A stretch of 64,000 bases of DNA from Saksenaea vasiformis B4078 (Eukaryota > Mucoromycota > Mucoromycetes > Mucorales > Saksenaeaceae), in assembly GCA_000697055.1 (NCBI GenBank), contig JNDT01002127.1, forward strand, positions 1 through 64,000. Direction: 5' to 3'. Of this stretch, positions 48,520-59,823 are shown in pieces. Under the pieces are notes generated by a model that saw nothing but the letters and a program-made list of their open reading frames with translations, searched no databases and was not told the origin of the DNA. The first letter of the stretch is position 1. Each line of letters opens with the position of its first letter. The position numbers were made by a program, and so were the translations under genes.

Positions 48520-48660
48520 TCCATTCTCACGACGGGAGCAAGTCGCGGCCCCTACTGTCCGTTTGCGTGGGCTCCCGGAGACACTGGATGTTTCCCGCCT
48601 CTTCCACGTTTTAATTGCCCTGGAAACCATCTATCAGGATGGCGTGATTTCTACTAAAAG
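48520..48660 (+). pseudogene. Possible Spo11/TopoVI-A N-terminal fragment
   Basis: A single open segment encodes RLFHVLIALETIYQDG followed by VISTKS. This resembles the start of the Spo11/topoisomerase VI subunit A winged-helix region, whose hallmark is an ALL...I...G..(I/V)(S/T)TKRDIYY run. Here the match stops right after STK, the catalytic tyrosine segment and Toprim domain are absent, and no splice site leads to a convincing continuation. It would be a relic or a chance match. Confidence 0.25.
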
Positions 48661-49128
48661 TCAATTGAAACATCAGGCGGGTTTGTGTTTAAGTTGCATA
48701 AACGAATGCTAGTACATAGGTTTTTTTTTTTCATGTAGATCGTTTGCTTCTTAATAGTGAATTGATCCGAGACACACTTGTCAACAGCTATGCTTGTTGT
48801 TAAAACGAAAAACTTGACACAAATGTAGATCATATTGTCTACAACGTTGGCCACAGTAATGATGATTGCGCTCTGCAAAGTACGTAGTCGGATAAATTCT
48901 TCGCGCGTTCTTCATTCAGCACTTGTTGTAACGGAGCGTGATCCATACTGATTATACAAATACTTTATTTCATGTTGTAACAATCTCAAAACCTCATGAG
49001 AGTAAACAGTACTAAGCAAACGATCACAGAGGGAAATTTTTTGTCTGGTTTTCTGTCATCATCTAAGAGTGTATGAAGGGGGGAAAGGAAAGGGGAAAAA
49101 AAAAATAGAAAAAAAATAAAAATCAGGT

Positions 49129-50530
49129 CTATCGGAAGGATTGTTGTTGACTGAGGATTGCATGATAGTTCTCCGAGTTACGCTTTAAAATTTCGAGGAC
49201 AGGTCCGAGTAGACGTGTGAACGCCTTCTTGCCTAGCGTGGCACATTTCAAACGGCCTTGTGCAACCACTGTCGCCGCACGTGGACTATCGTTTAACAGT
49301 GCCAATTCTGCGATAGACCAGCTCAAGACTCTTGTCAACAAGAAAAAGAAAAGAAAGCACTTACCACCAAAATAGGAACCTCTGCCGAGGTGATTTACCT
49401 CTTGCTGTGTACCCTCCGGTCCGACTTTGTACACGGCTGCTGCACCTGACTCGATTATATAGAATTGGTCACCTATGTCACCTTGTACAACAACTTGTTG
49501 TCCATCTTCAAAGTAGACGGATTCCAATGCATCAGCGATTTTGTGCCGTTCATGCGGTTCCAGTGATTTTAAAAGCGCCACTTCCTCTAGAAATGATTCG
49601 TACATGCGTCTTTTCCGCGAAGTGTTCTCCATCAAAATTGTACGGAAGGTCACACGATCCAGTGCCCACAAGACAGCGTCGGACAGAGCCACGATAGTGG
49701 CTGCACGTGGTGCATTGTACATCAAAGCGAGCTCACCGAAGCTTCCACCTGCTTCATAATGAGCCACTTTAGTGGGCGGACTACCACCTACGGTTTTTAA
49801 ACAATCGAAGGAGCCAGATTCCACGACATAGAAGTAATCACCAGCAGCACCTTGTTCTATCACGGTTTCTCCCGCTTGGATGTGTTTCTCCGTCATAGCA
49901 TTGATCACGTCCTGATGTTGTTCCTCGTCCAGATTCCGAAACAAAAAGTTATTGCCTACACTTCTATTAATGCGTTCTTGTTGTTCTGATGTCTTGGGTA
50001 TGAAAGGAGTCACGTAGTCGCGTCCGTTGGATGGCATCATGGACTCTGCACTAACGGATGTCCGACGGTCGCGGTTGTAAGAAGGTGGTGGAACCATTGA
50101 GAGAGGAGCCGTGGAGAAATTGTCCCGTTCCTCATCATCAAAGTCATCTGTTTCCTCCTCCTCCTCTTCTTCTTCGTCTTCTTCCTCCGTGTACGCTGGA
50201 CCGGTGGGTGCATATGAACTTGGGCCAGTTTCAGCGAGGGGATGGTAATCATCGCCTAAGTTTGCAGAAGATAACGTTTATGATTTGTCTTTTGCAAAGT
50301 ATCAGGGATGATTGCCTAACTCTTTATTTTCCCCCTTTGCTCACCCTACCTTGGTCTACGCAGGATCCCTGTTGGCGGAACAGAGTTCGTTGTTCCTCTA
50401 ACTTGCGGTTGAAAAAATTTGCGCAGTACTGCAATATATCTTCGGGCTGGTCACGGCAATAGTCTGTATGGAGTTCTGTGAGCAACTGGGTGTACTCATC
50501 CGCATAAGAGAATGTAAAATTGCTATCCAT
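49129..50530 (-). CDS. BCY1: cAMP-dependent protein kinase regulatory subunit
   Basis: Binds and inhibits the PKA catalytic subunit until cAMP is bound. Exons 50530-50350, 50255-49365 and 49307-49129 give 416 aa. Residues about 1-45 form the RIIa dimerisation/docking domain (YTQLLTELHTDYCRDQPEDILQY). An acidic stretch (EEEDEEEEEEE) precedes the inhibitor site RRTSV near residue 124, a phosphorylatable RRxS typical of type II subunits. Two cyclic-nucleotide domains follow, each with its phosphate-binding cassette: FGELALMYNAPRAATI and GELALLNDSPRAATV, the second completed across the last intron (TTTGGTG|GTAAGT). In Mucorales, PKA affects dimorphism and germination; here that is inference from the family. 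Confidence 0.94.
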
Positions 50531-51411
50531 CCTAAATCTTGTTCAACCAAGATGTGGACATGAGGGAAAAAAAAGAAAAAAAAATGTATAAAAAAAAGGC
50601 TTCTGCATGGATAACTGACGTCAGCAATGGAAGACTTTTTTTTTTGTTGTTGCATGTTTTGTTCGTGGTTCTAAGCCCTGTCTGGTTCTAATGATTCCGC
50701 CTTTTAAATGATCCTTCGTAAGTTTTTAATTTAAGCTTGCATGAAGTGACAAGCATGTATATAGTATAGACAATAAGATACTTCCATTCTGCACACGATC
50801 AATTGATTCTTTCAAATGAGTTTTTTTTTTATTCATAATAGTTATGTTTCTAATAACCGCCAAGACAAGGAGATAATAACCTATTATATAGCAACCTGAT
50901 TAGATTCCATCATTCATATAGAAATTGTAACAAAAAACAAAGAATAATAGTAATCAATCGATTATCAGATACAAGAACATATTCCTTTCACTGAACATCA
51001 AACTGAGCTGGGTTTAGAATTGCTATTTGGTTCAATCATCATATTCGACGATACAGGTGGAGAAAAAAAAAAGGGAAGAAAAAAGAGCAAAGAAAACAAT
51101 GCTTACCTTATGTGAAGAAGTGGATAAAGTTCTGCTATTACGCTGTGGCTGCCTATTTATATTTTTTTGATGAAAAAAAATTTATGACTGTAATTTTTGA
51201 CTTGGGGATTTGCTCCGCTTGAAATGGATATCTGCCATGGCCGAATAAGCAAGCCCAAGCGTCAGTTGATGTCTCAGCAAATTTTTACCCGTACGCGGGT
51301 GATCTACACATAAAAGAAGATTCATGTCCTGCATGAGTCTTCTGATACACGCAGAACATGAACGATTAGAGTATTCTCAATAATCACTTTTATATTCATA
51401 ACTCTATTTCT
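50531..51411. other. Intergenic region, nothing recognised
   Basis: AT-rich spacer holding the promoter of the PKA regulatory subunit and the 3' flank of the methyltransferase gene. Several A and T homopolymers; no open frame with features. Confidence 0.45.
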
Positions 51412-52329
51412 TTAAAAACCTATTGCACAAAATAACAAAGTTGTGAATGTATCATCTGCCTTCTTCACTTCTGATTCTGGTCGCCGTGAACCAATAAATA
51501 CATACATTTGTTCTTCTTCGCCAAACAATCCGCCACATTTCTTTCGCACTGGCTCATATTCAAAATAGGTGCCAAAATAATCTTGCCAGAACCCAACCTC
51601 TTTCTCCAGCGATCGACATTTGTATCCAATGACTACGCGCGTTGTAGGACTGCATAGATGAAGGAGCGTATCCTGAAGGAGAGGAAATAATTCAGGAAAA
51701 TAGACACAATCGCTTAAAACAACCAGATCAAAAGGTCCATCCTTGAGTAATCTTTCAGCATCTGCCTTGTTTCCCCAATGTAACCGTTCTACATGAACGC
51801 GCGCTCCTTTTTCGGGATGATGCCTTGCCACCACATTGTCACGTATCAAAGGTACCACTTGCTCCAAATCCGTAATATAAACCTCACACTCCCTTTTCAA
51901 CATATTTGCAAGAGAAATGCCTACATAGCCAGTCCCGGCCCCCAGTTCAATGATTCGATACGGTCTTTCAACCGGTTCATCGTTCTTGGAGAAACAGGAT
52001 AAAGGAATCGGTTGCCGGGGTTCCAATCCCTGGTCGCAAGATGAAAAATAGGCTTGAAGCGTGTATGCACTGTCGGTGTGTTGTCGTTAAGGAAACCTGA
52101 CATGAACAGGTAATGGGACAAACCTGCATTACCTGTGCCAGATCTTGCCTGCAAGTCCAAAACGACTAACGTCTTGCTTCAAATCAAGACATTCCGTAGC
52201 AGGTGAAAGGTGTAATAGTCCCTCCAACCCTCGAGATTCTTCCACATTAAGACCTTCAGGTACATTGCCGAGTATGAAATCCTTCTCGTCCTGCTCAGAT
52301 CTCACGTTGGAACTGGGTATAGCGGCCAT
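51412..52329 (-). CDS. METTL21-like protein methyltransferase
   Basis: Seven-beta-strand SAM-dependent methyltransferase of the METTL21/EFM group, 284 aa from exons 52329-52133 and 52069-51412. The intron brings together FGLAGKIWH and SAYTLQAYF, forming the family's (G)xxxWxSAxxLxxYF helix. Motif I is IIELGAGTGYVG; the acidic loop is ITDLEQ; the post-motif is VVLSDCVYFPELFPLL, containing the (D/N)xxY substrate-binding element. Members methylate lysines on elongation factors, Hsp70 or ribosomal proteins; the target here is unknown. The gene diverges from Abp1 over 158 bp. Confidence 0.88.
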
Positions 52330-52487
52330 GAAGAAAAATTGGAAAAAAAAGGCGGAGAGACCTGAGCGGGGCGCCAAAAAGGATCTGCTGTGTTTAATCG
52401 CCGCCTTCGAAACATACGGCCCTCCCTCGCTTGGCGTGCTTGGTTACTTACACGTTTCTTTTTCTTTTTTTTTCTTTTTCCATCCCA
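52330..52487. promoter_or_regulatory. Bidirectional promoter, methyltransferase/Abp1
   Basis: 158 bp between the two start codons. A T-rich pyrimidine tract (about 52455-52480) directly precedes the Abp1 ATG and an A-run lies next to the methyltransferase ATG, i.e. each gene has a pyrimidine tract on its own coding strand just upstream of the start. No TATA box seen. Confidence 0.5.
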
Positions 52488-54848
52488 ATGAGTTTTCAAG
52501 TGAATTTCAATACACATGGGGCCGACCTTAACGCGGCTTATCAAGCTGTTTTGAATGATAACGATGCAACAAACTGGTTAATATATTCATATGATAAAGG
52601 AACCAATGACTTGCGAGTGCAGGGCACCGGCGGTAAAAAAGACTTGGCTTTCTCGTCGTTTTCTCCCTTTCATCTCATCTGTTTGTATTTAGATGGTGGA
52701 CTTGAAGAATTGTACGACGAATTCAGCGACGGAAAAATTCAGTTCGCATACGCTCGCGTTACTGACCCCAACACCGAGCTTCCAAAATATGTATTCATTG
52801 CCTGGGTAATGCTTCTGATCAGAGAAGCGTATGGAATGCTGACATTTTCGATAGTGTGGAAGTGGTGTTCCCGAAACCCGTAAAGGTTTCTTTAATTCAC
52901 ACCTCAACGACGTTTCCAAGTTCTTCAAGGTTAGCAAGAAAAAGGAAAGGACGCGATGGGTCATGGCTACTGACACTTCTTCTTTTACAGAGTTTCCACG
53001 TGCAGATTAACGCTCGTGATGAGGTTTGCTGTTCTATAAGTGAAGAACGTTTTGTGCTTATCGTCTTTTTATCTAGGCCGACGTGGAGGTTGACCTGATT
53101 ATGAAGCGAGTGGCGGAGTCTTCTGGTGCAAAATACAGTGTGCATAAAGAAAAGCCAAGAGCTCAGCCCGCCGTAACGCCAGTGGTAAGCCTCGCTGCAT
53201 TTCAATGCATAGATAGCTAATGTGCACGAATGGTCAGGGATCTGTTTATAAGAAGACAGAAATACCGAATATCGCAGCAATGCAGCGTGAGTCAATGAAA
53301 AAGGAAGGACCACCAAAGCCTGTGGTGAGTATTTATGGCAAATAAGAATTCGACGATGCTGAACGCAGAGAAATTGTAGGGTACAAACTACGCACCCGTT
53401 CAAACAGCGCCTAAGCCTTTAGCGAGCCGATGGGGAGCTCCAGCTCAGGATTCTGGTGCGGCTGCCGTCCGTGCTGAACGCGAACGGGCAGAGAGGGAAG
53501 TGCGTGAGCGAGAAGAACAAGCAGCACGCGTCAGGTTACAACAGCAACGAGACGAGGATGAAGATGCACGTCGACAACAGGAAGCCGCTCAACGAGAAAG
53601 AGAAGAGGCGGAGAGAAGGCAGAGAGACGAAGAGAAGGCTGCTATTGCCGCTGCTAGAGCGCAAGCCGAGGAGGAGGAGAGAAGACGACGTGAAGCCTAT
53701 GAAGAAAGTGAGAGACAGCGACAGGCGGCAGAAGAACAAGAGCGACAACGTAGAGCAGCAGAAGAGCAGGAAAGACAGCGCAGAGAGGCGGAAGAAAGAC
53801 AACGACGAGAGGCAGAGGAACATGAAAGACAGCGCCGAGAAGCCGAGGAACACGAAAGACAGCGCCGAGAGGCTGAGGAACGTGAAAGACAGCGCAAAGA
53901 AGCCGAAGAGCGTGAAAGACAGCGTAAAGAAGCCGAAGAGCGTGAAAGACAGCGTAAAGAAGCCGAAGAAGAAGAAAGAAGACTTCGCGAAAAAGAACTG
54001 GAGGTAAAATGGATCAGCATAAAACTTGGAGAGGATGCTAAATCCTTATCATTCATTAGCTTCAACGTCAGCACGAAGCGAGCGTCAAGGCACAACAACA
54101 TGAAGTAAATGTCTTAGTGACGGGTAGGTTACGGTACTGATTCATTCATTTCCTGTAATAATAGGCTCTGGAATCCACTGCGAAACAAACCAAAGAGGTC
54201 AATGGAATTTCTGCAGTTGTGTTGTTTGGTTATGAAGCAGGTAAAAAAAAAAAAAAAAGATCTTTCTAGTGGCCCAGCTCTTTTTCTCATATGGCATCCT
54301 CTTAAAGGCGAATCAAATGAGATGACTTTGATCGAAGGCGAGACCATCGTCCAAATCGATCAGGTCGATGAAGGTTGGTGGTTCGGCGTTGGCGCGGATG
54401 GCAAGAAACAGGGACTTTTCCCAGCCAACTATGTGCAAGTATTGGAGGAAGAAGAAGAAGAAGAACAGGTAGGGCGAGAAAATAAGTGATGATACCCATT
54501 CTAAAGTTGGAAATTCCGTAGCCACAAGTTGTGCATGAACCTATTCCTGTTCCACCGCCTGCTCCACCCATGCCAGCTGCTGCTGCTGCTGCTGCTCCCC
54601 GACAAGATCTTGGCCAAACTGCGCTTGCACTTTATGATTACGTGGCTGGTGAAGACAACGAAATCTCCTTCAGAGAAAATGATATTATCACGCATATCGA
54701 GTTCGTCAGTGAGGATTGGTGGCAGGGTGTTGGACCGGATGGCAAGACTGTCGGATTATTCCCAGGTAAAACAAGGAAAAACAGCACACTGGTTTCCCAA
54801 ACTCATCTTTCTTTCCTTACAGCCAATTATGTCGAACTGCAGCACTAA
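52488..54848 (+). CDS. ABP1: Actin-binding protein 1 (drebrin-like, ADF-H plus two SH3 domains)
   Basis: Links F-actin to endocytic patch proteins. Twelve exons (52488-52632, 52693-52805, 52855-52929, 52991-53023, 53077-53184, 53238-53324, 53380-54003, 54060-54104, 54165-54240, 54308-54468, 54522-54765, 54823-54848) give 578 aa. The N-terminal ADF-H domain (about 1-135) contains [42 protein letters not shown] and [19 protein letters not shown] Glu/Arg/Gln-rich helical centre has near-perfect 9-11-residue repeats ([19 protein letters not shown] type). Two SH3 domains follow ([16 protein letters not shown]...DEGWWFGVG...GLFPANYV and [17 protein letters not shown]...DWWQGVG...GLFPANYV), separated by a Pro/Ala linker. 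Yeast Abp1 has one SH3; two are found in some other fungi. It ends 80 bp from RPS26 copy 2. Confidence 0.94.
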
Positions 54849-54896
54849 AAAAAAAGAAGAAGATAGAAAGTTGCAAATCGTTCATAAAACGTTTGG

Positions 54897-54902
54897 TTTA
54901 TT
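54897..54902 (-). terminator. Candidate polyadenylation signal of RPS26 copy 2
   Basis: AATAAA on the minus strand, 26 nt past the RPS26 copy 2 stop. It lies inside the expected 3' UTR of the oppositely oriented Abp1 gene. Confidence 0.45.
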
Positions 54903-54927
54903 TTCTCTGTAAAATGTATCCCTTGAT

Positions 54928-55521
54928 TTAAGCCTATTATATATATTTTGTTTCTTCGATTAGTTTCGTGTGGACGGAAGAAAAAGAAAAGTAAGCTTCT
55001 TACCTTCTGGAAGCGGAATCTCGGGGGAGGAGCACGGTTTCTGCGGTTCACAACCGAGCGCACACGGACAACGCGGGCGTGGATGGCGCAAGAAACACAG
55101 TAGTGCAACTTGACGTACAACTTGGGAATGGTGTATTCTACTTCCATGTTTAGTTTCTCTTCGAAACATTCCCTACACATTTCGCCATTACCCTCATAGA
55201 TGGAAGCCTCCTGAAGATCACGGACGGCAGCAGCCTCAACCATGTTGCGGATGGTGAAACGCTTGATGGCCTTGTCCTATACACAAAAACACAATAAATG
55301 TCATGAATGCATAAGGATTCTGTTGGTCTACCTTGGGGACACAGCGGCAGCAGTTGATGCAGCGAACAAACTTGTTGTGGCCACGTCCGTGCTTGTTACG
55401 TCCGTTGTTTCTTCTCTTACAAGTCTTTTGGAGGAAAAAAAAATTGGCATGTAAGTTTTCACTTGATCATCTCATCCATCGACCCATCTAATCCATCCAT
55501 CCTTTAAAAATCACATACCAT
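54928..55521 (-). CDS. RPS26: 40S ribosomal protein S26 (eS26), copy 2
   Basis: Exons 55521-55519 (ATG only), 55424-55332, 55276-55192, 55137-55004 and 54933-54928 give 106 aa nearly identical to copy 1 at 38981-39608 (CINCCRC here versus CLNCSRC there; last residues QKA versus QKTNA). Relative to copy 1 there is an extra intron after VPK (55331-55277), so one copy gained or lost it. The intron in SIYE|EYTIP is again a multiple of three (54 nt) without a stop and shares a block next to the acceptor with copy 1 (GAAACTAAACATG-AAGTAG). Start-codon-only first exon, ATG|GTATGTG. Confidence 0.93.
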
Positions 55522-56460
55522 GACTGATGTAAATGGAGAGAAATTGAGAGAGAGTTCTTCTTTTGGATGGGCCCCCGCCTTTGTTGGATTGCCCGTTTGG
55601 GGCGCACACACTCTCTCTCCACGCACATCCGCCCCGAGGAGCGGCGGAGATTCATTCTGGTGTTCACTGGCCAGCACCCCGCTCGCACCCTATGCGGAAC
55701 CCCCTCAGCCAAGTCCTTCTGTTCAACCATTTGATATTATCATTTCGAACCTCTAGCCGAGGTACCTCTTCCTTCGCATTAGTTTAACTCATTGATTGAT
55801 CTAGTAGTTTTGCCGAATAGATCGAATGAAGACGTAAGCAGTAAGCCAGGACCCTTCGTTAAGGATTTAATGTGCATGATATGGTCAGAAATACAAGCAA
55901 TTTGTAACTGTTGCTCATGAAAACGGTAATAATGCCTTTATTGGCAATATATAAGAGAATAGCTTGGTAGTGCTATCGTTCCCACAGCTGTTGTTTGGCT
56001 GATATTTGAGCGGATGGATGACCATCAAGCTATCGAGCAGCAGTTCCATGTAGCACACTTTGACGCAAAAATGACGAAAATAAATCCCATCTGGCGTCAT
56101 GCAAAACTTACTGGTGGAGGCATGATATGCTACACGCGTAACCATTTCTGACAATTTAATATACTTCACCCTTTCATCGGAGAAGATATCCGAGCCGACT
56201 GGAATGGTAACGTTGAGCAAAAAGAAACCCCGCAAGCCCATCAAAAAACTTATTTCTCAGTAGATGAGGATAAGCTTTCCCATCTTTTTTGGTTCATGAG
56301 AGCTTCCTCCTAATGCACATCTCACGCGAGGAGCTTCTACTAGCTGGGAAACAAAGAGTAAGAGGAAGGAGAGAGAGAGAGAGAAGAGACGGTAATGACT
56401 GACAGCACGTAGCTTAAGAAGTATCAGGAGCGACGCCGAAGTGTGAATTGTGTTGACAGC
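55522..56460. other. Intergenic region between divergent genes
   Basis: RPS26 copy 2 promoter on one side and the promoter of the small coiled-coil gene on the other. A minus-strand open frame at 55915-56244 (109 codons) reads smoothly but has no known domain and no ATG-initiated conserved start; it is not called as a gene. Confidence 0.4.
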
Positions 56461-57043
56461 ATGGTTCCTCCTCCTCTTCCTCCATCAGTTGCCAGCAGAC
56501 GGTCGAATTCTATGCGCGTACCGTCACGTGGAAGCAGTAGTTTGTTTAGTCCTATCTCAGGTGTTTCGCCGACGACACTGTCAGACAGGTGTGTAAGTGA
56601 CTCTATGTGTTTTTGAATGAATGGGGTTTGCTGATACTCTGGGTTTCAGTTGTTCGAGTGAAGATCCTTCATCAGGTTCGGAGATGCTTTATGTGGTAAA
56701 TATTATGCAGGGTAGTGTTCAGAAAGATGCTATTTCTCATCTAAAAGGCGCATAGCCACGAACCGAATTAAGCGATTCATGTACGGAAGACGCGCAAGGA
56801 AAGGAAATTGATTATGCTGTACAATTTCCAAGGACGTGGAGCAGTGTATTATCCAAACAACACTTTGAACAACCACTTGCAAATATTGAAGAAGCACTCG
56901 TTTGGATGCAGCAAAATTGGCGATTATTAATGGAAAATCAAAGGTTAAAAGAAGAACGTGATGAAGCACGAAGTCAAGCAGAACAGCTTGCAGAGAAACT
57001 TAAGCGTGTTGAAGAAGAGTTACGAATATACCAAACTAGATAA
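56461..57043 (+). CDS. Small coiled-coil protein of unknown function
   Basis: I do not recognise this protein. Exons 56461-56588, 56650-56695 and 56756-57043 join in phase to 153 aa. The N-terminus is Pro/Ser-rich and basic (MVPPPLPPSVASRRSNSMRV), with several SP/TP and RxxS sites, suggesting phosphorylation. The middle has FPRTWSSVLSKQHFEQPLANIEEA, then an amphipathic, charged helix predicted as a coiled coil (WRLLMENQRLKEERDEA...LAEKLKRVEEELRIY) to the C-terminus. No signal peptide or membrane segment. The splice signals are standard but the first donor (AG|GTGTGT) has an alternative 4 nt downstream that would break the frame. Confidence 0.65.
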
Positions 57044-57217
57044 CGTATATTGCTTTACGGCCGGCACGAAAGCGACTAGCAAAAAAAAATGGAAAAGAGA
57101 AATGTCATCGGAGCGGAGCTGACGTGAAACCCAAAAAACTTGTCATGCATTAAACCAAAAAAAAAAAAAAAGAGTACGTTTCTCTTTTTCTCTCTCTTTT
57201 CTCTTCTTTTGAAAATC

Positions 57218-59295
<2,078 letters not shown>

Positions 59296-59823
59296 ACTAC
59301 TACGCTTTCTTTTTTACTAGTTTCCAAAAATCTGCTTTCGTGCTTTCATGCCAAAAAGAAAAGAAAAAAGAGAAAAAGAAAAAAAAACAATGCTATCTAT
59401 ATTACATCTTATTGTGTTTATCCATGTGAGAAGCAAAAAAAACTTTTTTTTGCTGAAAACGTCTAGTGTGTTGACCAACGCTAGCCGCACTATCGTTCAG
59501 GTGGCAGCTGTGGATAAGTTGCATACCATCTTCCAAGTCGGAACCTCAATCTTAGATGCACCACATAACTTGCCTCTTATGATGAACGGTTGAAAAGTTT
59601 CCAGTGGGTCGTCCCTTCTGTGCAAACTGGAGCCTATTAGGCTATTGAAAATGCAATGAAGCCACCGTTTTCAAGTGTTTCAGCTAAGGAAAATGCCGGT
59701 GAACGACCACTGTTCGATGTGGTGGCCATAACGCGTCCCGTCGAAATAGCGAGTCCCCTCCGCGTCCAAAAAAAAAGAAAAAAATCGCGTCCTCGAATTG
59801 CCTTTTCAAGGATTAACTTCACC
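59296..59823. other. Spacer between SSB and the SANT/U-box gene
   Basis: Purine-rich A/G tract just after the Hsp70 stop, then unique sequence; no gene seen. Promoter of the downstream gene should lie in its right half. Confidence 0.4.

Larger units (their letters stand above)
47389..49128. other. Intergenic region with CA repeat and a Spo11-like scrap
   Basis: Septin promoter side and PKA regulatory-subunit 3' flank. Contains the CA microsatellite and a short coding-looking segment at about 48520-48660 listed separately; otherwise nothing recognised. Confidence 0.45.

Noticed and set aside
52070..52160. Apparent frameshift in the methyltransferase (NAGLSHYLF-like frame)
   Set aside because: Splicing 52133 to 52069 joins KIWH to SAYTLQAYF, which matches the family helix and keeps the frame; no frameshift is needed.
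53536..54101. Cys/Ser-rich open frames antisense to the Abp1 helix
   Set aside because: They are reverse-complement readings of the repetitive ERQRREAEE codons.
55915..56244. 109-codon minus-strand frame between RPS26 copy 2 and the coiled-coil gene
   Set aside because: Reads smoothly but has no known domain, no splice partner and no supporting context; not enough for a gene call.
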